41,723 bases of DNA from Desulfosporosinus sp. (GCA_031292095.1 JARLHU010000223.1:1-41723), one strand, 5' to 3'. Positions 24,836 to 33,671 are shown, numbered from the stretch's first letter. Made by a program: numbers and translations. Notes: generated from the letters alone by a model not told the origin.

Positions 24836-26155
24836 TTACCTCCCCAAATCCTCTCGCTTACAGAACTCTCCCAAAGCCATCAAGGCACGTTCAGAGATTT
24901 TCGTATTTTTTTCGCGCTTGTCCCGTATTCGTTCTGTCAAAGGGGGGAGTAACCCAAAGTTAATGTTCATCGGTTGAAAGCTCTGACTAGGGGAACCCTC
25001 CAAATGGCGAGCCAGCCCCCCTAACGTCGTTTCAAATGGAAAAACAAGGGTATCCCACTGATTGGAACGCCGCCAGGCATTAAGGCCTGCCAGAAGCCCG
25101 CTGGCTGCAGATTCAACATATCCTTCAACTCCAGTCATTTGACCGGCAAAAAAAATTGTTGGTTTTACCTTCAGACTAAAGTCTGCATTAAGCACCTTCG
25201 GCGCATTGAGGAACGTATTCCTGTGCATTACACCATACCGCACGAACTCGGCATTCTCTAAACCGGGAATTAGAGAAAAGACCCGTTTTTGTTCCCCCCA
25301 TTTTAAATGTGTTTGAAAGCCCACCAAATTAAAGAGTGTTCCAGCTTGATTTTCCTTACGAAGCTGTACAACGGCGTAAGACTTTCTTCCAGTTCGGGGA
25401 TCTTGCAAACCAACAGGTTTTAAGGGCCCAAACGTTAGGGTTTGGAGGCCACGCTTCGCCATTACTTCAACCGGTAGACAGCCCTCAAAAACTCTACCTT
25501 GCTCAAAACCTTGAACTTCGGCCGTCTCCGCCTGTATCAATGCCTGATAAAACGCATCGTACTCTTCCTTGGTCATAGGACAGTTCAGATAATCTGCTTC
25601 TCCCTTATCATAACGTGAAGCCCAAAAAGCCTTGTTTAAATCAATCGATTCGAGCGTAACGATCGGAGCGGCCGCATCGTAAAAGGATAGGGCTTCCTCG
25701 CCAGTCAACCTCAGGATATCCTCCGCTAAATCGTCGGAAGTTAAAGGGCCACTAGCCACCACGATGATCCCCTCATGCGGGATGCTCTGTACTTCCTTCC
25801 GATGAACAGTTACATAGGGATGTTGTTCCAACCGTTTCGTAACCTCACTCGCAAACAGTTCCCGATCGACTGCCAAGGCTCCACCCGCGGAAACCGCATT
25901 ATGGTCCGCTGCACTCATTATGAAAGACCCTAAACGGCGCATTTCTTCTTTTAACAACCCCACTGCATTCTCTAAGCCAGCCCCTCGCAGTGAGTTGCTG
26001 CAAACTAATTCTGCAAACCAGTCGGTTTGATGGGCGGGAGTTGATTTGTTCGGGCGCATTTCATAGAGATCGACCCTTACCCCGCGTTCGGCAAGTTGCC
26101 AAGCAGCCTCCGAACCTGCGAGGCCTGCTCCGATGACAGTGATAGGTTGCTGCAT
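24836..26155 (-). CDS. trmFO: methylenetetrahydrofolate-tRNA (uracil-5-)-methyltransferase TrmFO
   Basis: A 439-residue flavoprotein making m5U54 in tRNA with methylene-THF as carbon donor. The N-terminal FAD-binding motif [26 protein letters not shown], the catalytic-Cys region [18 protein letters not shown], the second functional Cys in FEGCLPVE, and [18 protein letters not shown] near the C-terminus are all typical of TrmFO (Gid) and distinguish it from GidA. The ATG at 26155 follows AAGGAG. Gene order topA-trmFO-xerC is conserved in Firmicutes. Confidence 0.96.
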   Translation of the reverse strand: MQQPITVIGAGLAGSEAAWQLAERGVRVDLYEMRPNKSTPAHQTDWFAELVCSNSLRGAGLENAVGLLKEEMRRLGSFIMSAADHNAVSAGGALAVDRELFASEVTKRLEQHPYVTVHRKEVQSIPHEGIIVVASGPLTSDDLAEDILRLTGEEALSFYDAAAPIVTLESIDLNKAFWASRYDKGEADYLNCPMTKEEYDAFYQALIQAETAEVQGFEQGRVFEGCLPVEVMAKRGLQTLTFGPLKPVGLQDPRTGRKSYAVVQLRKENQAGTLFNLVGFQTHLKWGEQKRVFSLIPGLENAEFVRYGVMHRNTFLNAPKVLNADFSLKVKPTIFFAGQMTGVEGYVESAASGLLAGLNAWRRSNQWDTLVFPFETTLGGLARHLEGSPSQSFQPMNINFGLLPPLTERIRDKREKNTKISERALMALGEFCKREDLGR

Positions 26156-26198
26156 GTGTCCATTCTCTCCTTATCCAATAGAGCTATTCCGCCGAAAT

Positions 26199-28289
26199 TT
26201 AGCCTTCTTCAATCACTTTTGTATAACGGCATTCCGGGTTTGTACATACATATTTTTTTTCTCGTTTCGAGGATTTAATCACCATCAACTGCTGACACTC
26301 AGGACACGGATCAGGCGCTGGCATTTCCCAGGAAACAAAATCACACTCTGGATAAGCACTACAGCCATAAAACTTGCGCCCTTTCTTGGAGCGGCGAACC
26401 ACAAGCGGTTTCGTGCATTTCGGACAATTTGCGCCTACTTGTTCCAAAAGTGGTTTCGTATTTCGACACTCCGGAAAACCGGGACAGGCCAAGAATTTAC
26501 CATAGCGACCCATCTTGATCACCATATTCCGTCCGCAGAGGTCACAGATTTCTTCTGAGACTTGATCCTCTATTTTTACCTTACCGATCTGCTCTTCAGC
26601 CTTAGCTAAAGTCACTGCAAAGGGCGTATAATAGTCTTCAACCACGGACTTCCAAGGGGTACTGCCTTCTTCAATTAGGTCAAGTTTGCCTTCTAAATTG
26701 GCAGTAAATTCTAAATTCAAAATATCCGGGAAATATTCTTTAAGTAAGGTTATCACGATGTCGCCAAGTTCCGTAGGAAGGAGTTGTTTTTCCTCTTTAA
26801 CAACATAACCCCGAGTTTGAATTGTTTCAATGGTTGGTGCATATGTACTCGGTCTTCCGATCCCTTCCTCCTCCAGCTTGCGAACGAGAGAGGCCTCCGT
26901 ATAGCGCGGTGGCGGTTCAGTAAAATGTTGTTTGTCTTGAATTTTAAAAAGTTTTAAGTTTTCTCCCGGAGAAACTGAAAGGGTCAATGAATTTTGCTCC
27001 TCATCGATCGTCTCTGCTTCATCATTTCCTTCTTCATAGACCGCTAAAAATCCTGAGAAACGCACCGTCGACGCATTCGCTCGGAATAAGTATTCCCCCA
27101 CAAGCACATCAACCGTCAACGTATCCATGACTGCAACACTCATCTGACTCGCAATAAAGCGTTCCCAAATCAAACGGTATAACCGTAATTGATCTCTTGA
27201 CAAAATCCCTTTTAATAAATCCGGAGTCCGCGCTGTTACAGTCGGTCGAATCGCTTCATGCGCTTCTTGAGCCCGCCCCTTATTCTTAAATTGGCGAGGT
27301 TCAGGGGGATAATAATCATTTCCATATTGTGACATAATCCATTCTTTAGCCTCCGCTTGGGCGGTTTCAGCGATCTTGACAGAATCTGTTCGCATATAGG
27401 TGATTAATCCGACGGTTCCTTCTTTACCCAAGTCAAGCCCCTCATACAATTGCTGAGCCAACATCATAGTACGCTTTGGTGAAAAACTCAATTTGCGATG
27501 GGCCTCCTGCTGCAAGCTACTCGTTATAAAGGGAGGAGCAGGAAGTTTTTTCTTTTCTTTCGTACGTACCTCAGAAACTTGAAAATCTTTGCCTGATATT
27601 TCCTCTAAAATGATTTCCATCTCTGCTTTAGAGGAAATGGCAACCTTCTGCCCAGATTTTTTTAAAAGCTTTGCCAAGAAACTTCCTCCGGCCGATTGGA
27701 GGTTAGCTGTAAGGCTCCAATACTCTTCCGAAACGAAAGCCCTGATTTGCTCCTCTCGATCGTCAACTAACCGTACAGCTACGGATTGGACTCGACCGGC
27801 ACTCAGTCCTTTCTTGATTTTCCGCCAGAGCAATGGGCTTAACTGGTAACCGACTAAGCGATCCAAAACCCTACGGGCCTGCTGAGCGTCCACCCGATCC
27901 AGATCAATCTGACGAGGATGTTTAATTGCGGCCTGGATTGCCCCTTTGGTAATCTCATGAAATTCAATTCGATTTTTATCTTCCAGGTTAAGTCCCAACA
28001 AATGGGATAGATGCCAAGCAATCGCTTCTCCCTCACGGTCCGGGTCAGAGGCCAAGAACACTTTATCTGCCCCTTTAGCCGCTGCACGTAAATCCTTGAT
28101 CAAATCTCCTCGTCCACGAATCGCAATATATTTCGGTTCGAAGTTGTGTTCTAAGTCAACACCTAATTGACTTTTAGGTAAATCCCGCAGATGTCCCATT
28201 GAGGCTTTAACCGTGTAACGGCTACCCAAAAATTTACTGATTGACTTTGCCTTGGCTGGCGATTCTACAATTACTAGCGTTTTAGACAT
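26199..28289 (-). CDS. topA: DNA topoisomerase I
   Basis: A 696-residue type IA enzyme that relaxes negative supercoils. The toprim domain carries VIVESPAKAKSI and ASDPDREGEAIAWH, the active-site Tyr lies in GLITYMRTDSV (about residue 300), and HEAIRPT follows. Three C-terminal zinc ribbons are complete: CDLC...CPGFPEC, CPKC...CSAYPEC and CPEC...CTNPEC. The ATG at 28289 has GAGGTG upstream. The 224-base upstream gap should hold its promoter, but I could not identify a convincing one. Confidence 0.97.
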   Translation of the reverse strand: MSKTLVIVESPAKAKSISKFLGSRYTVKASMGHLRDLPKSQLGVDLEHNFEPKYIAIRGRGDLIKDLRAAAKGADKVFLASDPDREGEAIAWHLSHLLGLNLEDKNRIEFHEITKGAIQAAIKHPRQIDLDRVDAQQARRVLDRLVGYQLSPLLWRKIKKGLSAGRVQSVAVRLVDDREEQIRAFVSEEYWSLTANLQSAGGSFLAKLLKKSGQKVAISSKAEMEIILEEISGKDFQVSEVRTKEKKKLPAPPFITSSLQQEAHRKLSFSPKRTMMLAQQLYEGLDLGKEGTVGLITYMRTDSVKIAETAQAEAKEWIMSQYGNDYYPPEPRQFKNKGRAQEAHEAIRPTVTARTPDLLKGILSRDQLRLYRLIWERFIASQMSVAVMDTLTVDVLVGEYLFRANASTVRFSGFLAVYEEGNDEAETIDEEQNSLTLSVSPGENLKLFKIQDKQHFTEPPPRYTEASLVRKLEEEGIGRPSTYAPTIETIQTRGYVVKEEKQLLPTELGDIVITLLKEYFPDILNLEFTANLEGKLDLIEEGSTPWKSVVEDYYTPFAVTLAKAEEQIGKVKIEDQVSEEICDLCGRNMVIKMGRYGKFLACPGFPECRNTKPLLEQVGANCPKCTKPLVVRRSKKGRKFYGCSAYPECDFVSWEMPAPDPCPECQQLMVIKSSKREKKYVCTNPECRYTKVIEEG

Positions 28290-28332
28290 AATTTCACCTC
28301 AATATACTTAAAACCCACACTTACATAACCCT

Positions 28333-28371
28333 TTTCTCGAGGTTCGAGGCGCGCTACGCGAGGTTCGAACA
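28333..28371. repeat. short heptamer-type repeat upstream of topA
   Basis: TTCGAGG words flank a GCGC-rich inverted centre (CTCGAGGTTCGAGGCGCG and CGCGAGGTTCGAAC). It is a small member of the same family as the arrays at 12713, 16772 and 19266. The rest of the 28290-28513 gap contains an A+T-rich stretch and the palindrome ATCCAAATTGGAT but no gene. Confidence 0.55.
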
Positions 28372-28513
28372 GGAATTGTTTTCTTTGAGAAAAAAAAGTT
28401 AGGGAAATTTTGCTTCCTTTATACTACACTTATATCCAAATTGGATTATTCTAAGCCCTTAGGTTAACGTTGATAAAACTAAGCCCTATCTTAACGCCTT
28501 TTTCATAGTATGT

Positions 28514-29632
28514 CTAGCACCCTCGGGCTAATACATAATGTTGACCTGGTAATTGTGTGACTTTTCCTCCTAATTGCAGCTCTAATAAGGCCAGTGTGAT
28601 TGTGGCCACTGGCAGTGTTGAGTGAATCGTAATTTGATCAATATGTAGGGGAATATCACTTAACTGCTGAAGAATTGACATGTGATCCTTTCCTTCGGGA
28701 AATTTTGTTTCATTATGCAAAAGTTCTTTGTTAACCGAAACTTGGCTTACGTGTTTCGACCAGGCAGGCAACTCATTGCAAATATCTTCGATTTCTCCCA
28801 CGATCTTTGCTCCTTGACGAATTAAATGATGAGGACCCCGGCTAACCGGACTAAAGATTGGCCCTGGCACAGCAAATACTTCTCGCCCTTGTTCCAACGC
28901 AAAATCGACCGTGATCAAGGCACCGCTTCTTTCCGCTGCTTCCACGACCACAACCCCACAGGAACACCCGCTAATCAATCGATTGCGCGCTGGGAAATGG
29001 CTCGCCTTCGGTGGAGTACCAGGCGGAAATTCGCTAATTAAGGCCCCACTCTCCAGAATATCCTCCGCTAGGTGTCGGTTTTCTGAAGGATAAATCCGAT
29101 CAAGACCACAGCCGAGAAAAGCCCAAGTCATCCCCTTACAATCGAGCGCACCCTGATGGGCAGCAGTATCAATTCCTCTGGCCAGACCGCTGGCAATGAC
29201 AATTCCTTTAGCAGCAACTTCGCGCGCCAACTTCCGTGCCGCAGATTTACCATAAGCGGTTGCTTGACGTGAGCCGACAAAAGCTAACACCTCCACATTT
29301 CCTCGAAGTTGCCCACGATAATATAGAAGTGGTGGTGCATCCGCCAGCTCAGCCAATAAAAGGGGATAATTGGTCTCCTCAGGCGTGATCAGCTTGATTC
29401 CCTTTTTACTTAAGGCATCTCCGATCTCCCGAGGGTCTATATCCTTTCTGACCTTAAAAATCTCCCCAAGCCACTTTTCCTGTTTAACAACTTGAAGATA
29501 AGTACTTTGTGGAGCCTCCCATGCCTTTACCGCACTACCGAAGTAAGCAATAAGCTGACGTAAACGTTGGCTTCCAACACCTGAAATTGTGCGGAATGCC
29601 GCTCGCACAATCTTTTCCTGTTCCATCCCCAT
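28514..29632 (-). CDS. dprA: DNA-processing protein DprA/Smf
   Basis: A 372-residue protein that loads RecA on incoming single-stranded DNA. An N-terminal HhH/SAM-like part (AAFRTISGVGSQRLRQL) precedes the Rossmann-like DprA core with VGSRQATAYGKSAARKL, ASGLARGIDTAAHQGAL, LGCGLDRIYPSENRHL and FPARNRLISG. The last ~65 residues look like the winged-helix domain found in many DprA proteins. The ATG at 29632 has AAAGGAGG 8 bases upstream. Whether this organism is competent is unknown; comM lies nearby. Confidence 0.96.
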   Translation of the reverse strand: MGMEQEKIVRAAFRTISGVGSQRLRQLIAYFGSAVKAWEAPQSTYLQVVKQEKWLGEIFKVRKDIDPREIGDALSKKGIKLITPEETNYPLLLAELADAPPLLYYRGQLRGNVEVLAFVGSRQATAYGKSAARKLAREVAAKGIVIASGLARGIDTAAHQGALDCKGMTWAFLGCGLDRIYPSENRHLAEDILESGALISEFPPGTPPKASHFPARNRLISGCSCGVVVVEAAERSGALITVDFALEQGREVFAVPGPIFSPVSRGPHHLIRQGAKIVGEIEDICNELPAWSKHVSQVSVNKELLHNETKFPEGKDHMSILQQLSDIPLHIDQITIHSTLPVATITLALLELQLGGKVTQLPGQHYVLARGC

Positions 29633-29710
29633 ACGTTCAACCTCCTTTGCCCTCTTTTTCGGGACAAAAGGGCGCTTCTCCTGCGTAGAAGATTGTCGAA
29701 TATCCTTATT

Positions 29711-29809
29711 TCAGGTGAAATAGTGCAGGATCGGTGAAAAATCGTTCTTTTTACTCATCACTGCACTAAGATCGCCAATCTTTTTTAGCCGTTTCCATAA
29801 CGTATGCAT
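29711..29809 (-). CDS. candidate 32-residue small protein upstream of dprA
   Basis: ATG at 29809 with GGGGAGG 8 bases upstream opens a 32-codon ORF ending in TGA at 29711. The product starts MHTLWKRLKKIGDLSAV, basic and amphipathic, and ends SPILHYFT. It lies between the terminator of the coiled-coil gene and dprA. I recognise no family. The strong ribosome site and clean position argue for translation; the short length keeps confidence low. Confidence 0.45.
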   Translation of the reverse strand: MHTLWKRLKKIGDLSAVMSKKNDFSPILHYFT

Positions 29810-29890
29810 TTAATATTCCTCCCCAACTTAGTGTGAACAACAAAGGAAATAATAATGCAATCTCGACATTAAAGAATACTACCGTTAATA

Positions 29891-29924
29891 AAATAAAAAA
29901 CTTTGTTTTTTTGAACAAAGTTTT
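29891..29924 (-). terminator. intrinsic terminator after the coiled-coil gene
   Basis: A perfect 11-bp stem AAAACTTTGTT/AACAAAGTTTT (29897-29907 and 29914-29924) with a T-rich run on the minus-strand side. Because T-runs flank both sides it could work in both directions. Confidence 0.75.
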
Positions 29925-30005
29925 AAAAGTCTATATTTGTGATTTGCAAAAATTATTCTAAAGCACACATCGACACCACATTCATGTCGTCATATCAAAC
30001 CAAAA

Positions 30006-30030
30006 TTCACTTCACTTCACTTCACTTCAC
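30006..30030. repeat. pentanucleotide tandem repeat (TTCAC)5
   Basis: Five perfect TTCAC units. On the minus strand they read GTGAA and overlap the last codons and the stop of the coiled-coil gene. A change in unit number would not move the stop, because TGA occurs within the first two units read. Confidence 0.8.
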
Positions 30031-30372
30031 TACCCGTAGATGAGCCGTCTCCATCTGAAGCTCTCCCAGCTTAGTATCCAGAGTTCTTAATTCATTTTTA
30101 GTTTCTAGATTAACTTTTTCCTGACCAACCCGAAAATCATGCAATGCAGTGATTTGATTATGGAATTCTGATTCTAGGCGAACTTGACTTTCTTTTAGTT
30201 CTACTAGTTCTACTTTTATTATTGCTACGTCTGACTTTAAGGTTCTGACATCCGACTTTAATTCAGCGACGTCTGACTTTAATTCACCTACATCTATCTT
30301 CAAACTCTGAAACTCACCGAAAAGTTTTGTGAATTGATCCGCTATAAATTCCTGAAACTTTTCGTTATCCAA
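30022..30372 (-). CDS. short coiled-coil protein with heptad repeats
   Basis: A protein of about 116 residues of unknown function, almost wholly helical. Residues from about 27 to 60 repeat the heptad ELKSDVx (LKIDVGELKSDVAELKSDV), reflected in the DNA as a 21-base tandem repeat. The N-terminus NEKFQEFIADQFTKLFGEF is amphipathic. No signal peptide or membrane segment. A GTG at 30381 is in frame but AAGGAG directly abuts it; the TTG at 30372 lies 8 bases after AAGGAG and is the better start. A terminator follows. Similar short proteins are common in Clostridia; I cannot assign a role. Confidence 0.7.
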   Translation of the reverse strand: MDNEKFQEFIADQFTKLFGEFQSLKIDVGELKSDVAELKSDVRTLKSDVAIIKVELVELKESQVRLESEFHNQITALHDFRVGQEKVNLETKNELRTLDTKLGELQMETAHLRVVK

Positions 30373-30482
30373 TTTATCCACTCCTTGTTAAACTCTTTCT
30401 GAGAGTTATATTCGCCAAGCTAGTTCCAGCTTCCTTCAATTGGTAGATAAAACTCTTGAAGAAAGTTTTAGGTTTATTAGCA

Positions 30483-30646
30483 AATAGCAATGCAGCGTGT
30501 CGATCACGATAGTCTCCAGTGGAGACTATCGCCGCAAGCGCACGGCCCTTGACGAATACTATCGCGCTGAGGGTTAGTATCGCCGAAGCAGTGATCCCTA
30601 AAGCTAAAGGAATACCTACCGGCGTAGGATGCTAAGAAACTTCCTC
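30483..30646. repeat. full-length copy of a dispersed intergenic repeat with hairpin core
   Basis: End blocks AATAGCAATGCAGCGTGT and GCTAAGAAACTTCCTC match those at 4784-4825. The 130-base core has perfect hairpins CGATAGTCTCC/GGAGACTATCG (30507-30531) and CCTAC/GTAGG (30615-30628) plus ATACTA/TAGTAT. It lies between the TIM-barrel gene and the coiled-coil gene. An 80-codon minus-strand ORF (30504-30746) is only a reading of it. No transposase is present, so it would be non-autonomous if mobile. Confidence 0.65.
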
Positions 30647-30660
30647 CCCACTGAGACGTA

Positions 30661-31491
30661 TTAACCCAAAGCCAAATACGTCTGCTGCAATAAAAGTGCA
30701 TCCTCCTCAAGGTTCGGACTTTCGCAAATAGCCAAACCCTCAACACCGAACGTACGACAAGCTTTCATAAGTTCTTCATACCGAAAGTCGGATTCCTGTA
30801 AGACAAGGTGGCGTTTCTCTCCCTTCAACCCATATTCAATCCCCGAAATATGAAAATGCACATTCTTTACCCAGCGATCGCCGAGAGACTGGGCGGTTTC
30901 ATCGAGTATCGCACAAAATTCGTCGTAGGTATTATGCCTTCCATTAGTTCGTGCATGAAGATGGCTAAAATCTATACAGGGCAACACCCCTGGCACCTCT
31001 TGGGCAATCCGAATTGTTTCCGACAGATCTCCAAATTGCGTCCCTTTTCCGGTCGTTTCTGGACGAAGAAGGACATCATTTCCCTCCGCAGCAAGCGTCT
31101 CCCTCACGATGGTAAGCTCACGAACTACTCTCTCAAGAACCACCTCTGACAAATCGTCATGATTAAAGGCAGGATGAAAAATAACGCTCCGCACACCGAG
31201 GATTTGCGAGATACGCGCGGTATGAATAATTCGCTCCCTGCTCGCCGTGATTTTCTCTGGGTCACGAGAGTTGAGATTAATATAGTAAGGAGCATGACAA
31301 CTTAAAGCAATATTTTCCTCTTTGGCCGCAGCACCAACTTTTTTCGCTTTTTCTTCCCCCATACGCACCCCTTGAACGAATTCTAGTTCTAAGGCACTGA
31401 GATTCAGTTCCCGAATACGGTGTACCCCGCCTTCACTTGAGCGATCAGTAGAGGAAAGCGGAACACCAGCGGTTCCAAACAATAATGGCAA
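30661..31491 (-). CDS. endonuclease IV-like TIM-barrel protein (AP endonuclease family 2)
   Basis: A 276-residue TIM barrel resembling Nfo, a zinc enzyme that cuts DNA at abasic sites. Metal-ligand motifs are in the family order: LSCHAPYYINL, VIFHPAF, LLRPETTGKGTQFGD, CIDFSHLHARTNG, VHFHISGIEYG, GEKRHL and AICESPN. Canonical Nfo has D-R-H near residue 230, here K-R-H, so one zinc-ligand Asp seems replaced; this occurs in a divergent subgroup. It may be a spore DNA repair enzyme, given the adjacent SASP gene, but sugar-isomerase-like roles cannot be excluded. Confidence 0.8.
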   Translation of the reverse strand: MPLLFGTAGVPLSSTDRSSEGGVHRIRELNLSALELEFVQGVRMGEEKAKKVGAAAKEENIALSCHAPYYINLNSRDPEKITASRERIIHTARISQILGVRSVIFHPAFNHDDLSEVVLERVVRELTIVRETLAAEGNDVLLRPETTGKGTQFGDLSETIRIAQEVPGVLPCIDFSHLHARTNGRHNTYDEFCAILDETAQSLGDRWVKNVHFHISGIEYGLKGEKRHLVLQESDFRYEELMKACRTFGVEGLAICESPNLEEDALLLQQTYLALG

Positions 31492-31639
31492 AATAGTTTA
31501 CCCCCCTGCAGTTTTCAACACATTATATCCTTGTTTTATAAAAATGTCAGTTAGCACAGAGTCCCTCATCCAGATTCAGATTATTCATTAAAAAGCGGTT
31601 ATTCATTCCACCATTACCAAGAAAATTCGAGTTTCATTT

Positions 31640-31669
31640 ACATACTGTCTTTGACATAAAGCTATACTA
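31640..31669 (+). promoter_or_regulatory. candidate sigma-G promoter of the SASP gene
   Basis: ACATA (31640-31644), 18 bases, TATACTA (31663-31669) resembles the forespore sigma-G consensus (GHATR and CATWMTA) with one mismatch in each box. A TTGACA at 31651 has no partner -10 at proper spacing. The position, about 60 bases before the SASP ATG, and the gene type support it. Confidence 0.5.
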
Positions 31670-31728
31670 ATAACACTTTCATCAACAGGGTTGTTGAAAG
31701 AAACTGTCCACACAAAAGGAGGATTCGC

Positions 31729-31914
31729 ATGTCAAAACGACGTAACAGCATCATGTCTTACCAGTTAAAAGAGCAAATTGCTCAAGAGTTAGGTTTTGCA
31801 GGGACCCTTCAGCAAGAAGGCTTTGGAGGAGTTTCTTCAAGAGACTGTGGTAACATGGTGAAAATGGCTATTGAATTGGCAGAACGTAATCTTCCTGGGA
31901 ATAACCTCATGTAA
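31729..31914 (+). CDS. small acid-soluble spore protein, alpha/beta type
   Basis: A 61-residue SASP. These proteins coat forespore DNA and protect it from UV and heat. The two family signatures are present: MSYQLKEQIAQELGF with the germination-protease region, and GGVSSRDCGNMVKMAIELAE, the DNA-binding conserved part; here a Cys replaces the usual residue before GNMVK. The ATG at 31729 has AAAGGAGG 8 bases upstream. It is a single-gene plus-strand unit with its own sporulation-type promoter and a strong terminator, and it proves the organism forms endospores. Confidence 0.95.
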   Translation: MSKRRNSIMSYQLKEQIAQELGFAGTLQQEGFGGVSSRDCGNMVKMAIELAERNLPGNNLM

Positions 31915-31940
31915 CTAGGTGGGCCGTGTCAGACTATGAG

Positions 31941-31974
31941 AGCCGAGCAAATTAATTAATTTGCTCGGCTTTTC
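31941..31974 (+). terminator. strong intrinsic terminator of the SASP gene
   Basis: A perfect 30-bp palindrome (half-site AGCCGAGCAAATTAA, 31941-31970) followed by TTTT, 26 bases after the SASP stop. By symmetry it could also stop transcription arriving from comM on the other strand. Confidence 0.9.
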
Positions 31975-32105
31975 GTTATTGCGAGGGAAGTAACTTCTTT
32001 CCCAGTTTTTCCAGCAACTTGACAAACGATTATCAACTTTATGCAAGCCTAGTGACTGCGAATCGATTGCGAAATAATCGTATAATGTTTAATTTGTTAT
32101 GCACT

Positions 32106-33671
32106 TTATATCTGCAATCGTTTATCCAAAGTGCGAAACTGTAATGCCTCCGCCAAATGTTCTGGAGAGATATCGGGGGAGCCTTCAAGATCCGCAATTG
32201 TTCGCGCAACTCTCAAGATCCGATCATGCGCTCGAGCACTAAGATGTTGACTATCAAAAATCCGATGTAGGAGAGACTCCCCACTTGGAGTCAACTCACC
32301 GTATTCTTTGGTTTCCTTGGCCGACATTTCCGCATTTGTTTTTGCTGGACCTAGACGAGACCATTGTATCCAACGGGCAGCCATAACACGTTCTCTGACT
32401 GAGCTAGAAGACTCCGGCCCATAGCTATTTTTTAACTCGGAATAATTAAGTCTTGGCACCTCAACGTGTAAGTCAAACCGATCTAAGAGTGGGCCGGAGA
32501 TCCTGCCGCGATAATTTTGGATCTGCATTGGGGTACAAGAACACACTCGACCCTGATCTCCATAATATCCACACGGACAAGGATTCATACTTGCAATAAC
32601 GCTTACATGTGCGGGATAGGTAATACTTCCAGATTGTCGGGTGATCGTCAACTGGCGATCCTCTAAAGGTTGCCGTAAACATTCCAGAACCTCCCGTGCA
32701 AACTCTGGAAGCTCATCTAAAAACAGAACACCGTGATTGGCAAAGCTTAGCTCGCCCGGGCGTAGCTCTCTTCCCCCACCAATCATCCCCGCTTTAGTCA
32801 CCGTATGATGAGGGTTTCGAAAGGGACGATATTGAACTAAAGATCCGTTGCTTTTCAACATCCCTGAAACACTGAAGAGTTGAGTAACCTCGATACTTTC
32901 CTGGTCGCTTAGCAAGGGCAGTATCCCTGAATAAGCTTTGGCTAAAAGCGTTTTACCCGAGCCTGGAGGCCCCACCAAGATTACATTGTGCCCCCCAGCT
33001 GCTGCAATTTCCAAGGCCCTTTTCGCATGTTGTTGTCCATGAACATCTGCCCAGTCCACATTGACCTCGCTAGATACTTCTGTTTTTAGAGTCCGAGAGA
33101 TAATGTCATCCTTAAAACCACCTTGATTTTCTATCCCATGAACAATTTGTGCTAGAGTCGCTGTAGTATGAGTCTCTAATCCAGTTACTAAACGAGCCTC
33201 GGACAAATTATCGGGGGGCACAATTAAGCATAACGTTTCAGATGAATGATTCGCGTCTGAGCTAGATTTTATGTTATTTTCATTATTCAGAGTTATGGCC
33301 ATGGTCAATACTCCAGGAACTGGTCTAAGACTTCCTTCTAAGGACAATTCGCCAGAAAAAACGTACTTAGCCAGCGTTGCTGAAATACATTGATCAGTAG
33401 CTACTAATATCCCGATCGCAATCGGTAAATCGAGTCCAGAGCCTTCTTTTCGTAAATCCGCAGGAGCCAAATTTACAGTGACCCGCTGGAGAGGGAACTG
33501 ATAGCCTGAGTTTCGTATTGCAGAACGAACTCGATCCCGCGCCTCTCGAACAGCCGTGTTAGGTAATCCAACAATTTCAAAACTTGGCAGACCGTTCGAC
33601 ACGTCAACCTCAACACGAATTAAGTGACCTTGTAACCCAATGACTGTCATTCCATATACTGCAGCGAACAT
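32106..33671 (-). CDS. comM: YifB/ComM family Mg-chelatase-like AAA+ ATPase
   Basis: A 521-residue protein. The N-terminal Lon-type S5 domain (about 1-180) begins VIGLQGHLIRVEVDVSNG; the AAA+ part has Walker A GPPGSGKTLLAKA and Walker B GVLFLDELPEF; a cysteine cluster CPCGYYGDQGRVCSC and a C-terminal domain with LSARAHDRILRVARTIADL follow. ComM is a helicase that extends branch migration in natural transformation in Gram-negatives; in Firmicutes its role is less clear. The frame is open to 33695, but the homologous start MFAAVYGM at 33671 follows GGGGAGGGG. Confidence 0.93.
   Translation of the reverse strand: MFAAVYGMTVIGLQGHLIRVEVDVSNGLPSFEIVGLPNTAVREARDRVRSAIRNSGYQFPLQRVTVNLAPADLRKEGSGLDLPIAIGILVATDQCISATLAKYVFSGELSLEGSLRPVPGVLTMAITLNNENNIKSSSDANHSSETLCLIVPPDNLSEARLVTGLETHTTATLAQIVHGIENQGGFKDDIISRTLKTEVSSEVNVDWADVHGQQHAKRALEIAAAGGHNVILVGPPGSGKTLLAKAYSGILPLLSDQESIEVTQLFSVSGMLKSNGSLVQYRPFRNPHHTVTKAGMIGGGRELRPGELSFANHGVLFLDELPEFAREVLECLRQPLEDRQLTITRQSGSITYPAHVSVIASMNPCPCGYYGDQGRVCSCTPMQIQNYRGRISGPLLDRFDLHVEVPRLNYSELKNSYGPESSSSVRERVMAARWIQWSRLGPAKTNAEMSAKETKEYGELTPSGESLLHRIFDSQHLSARAHDRILRVARTIADLEGSPDISPEHLAEALQFRTLDKRLQI

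Larger units (their letters stand above)
29633..30021. other. 389-base gap between dprA and the coiled-coil gene
   Basis: Contains a candidate 32-codon ORF (29711-29809), a terminator (29891-29924) and, at its right edge, a pentamer repeat. The 29925-30005 part shows nothing I can name. Confidence 0.5.

Noticed and set aside
26133..26558. 141-codon plus-strand ORF
   Set aside because: Antisense to the zinc-finger end of topA, mirrored by its codon pattern.
30006..30030. Phase-variable switch of the coiled-coil gene
   Set aside because: The stop codon appears within the first two repeat units read, so copy-number change would not alter the frame of the protein.
30504..30746. 80-codon minus-strand ORF overlapping the TIM-barrel gene end
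   Set aside because: It reads through the dispersed repeat and the 3' end of a real gene in another frame.
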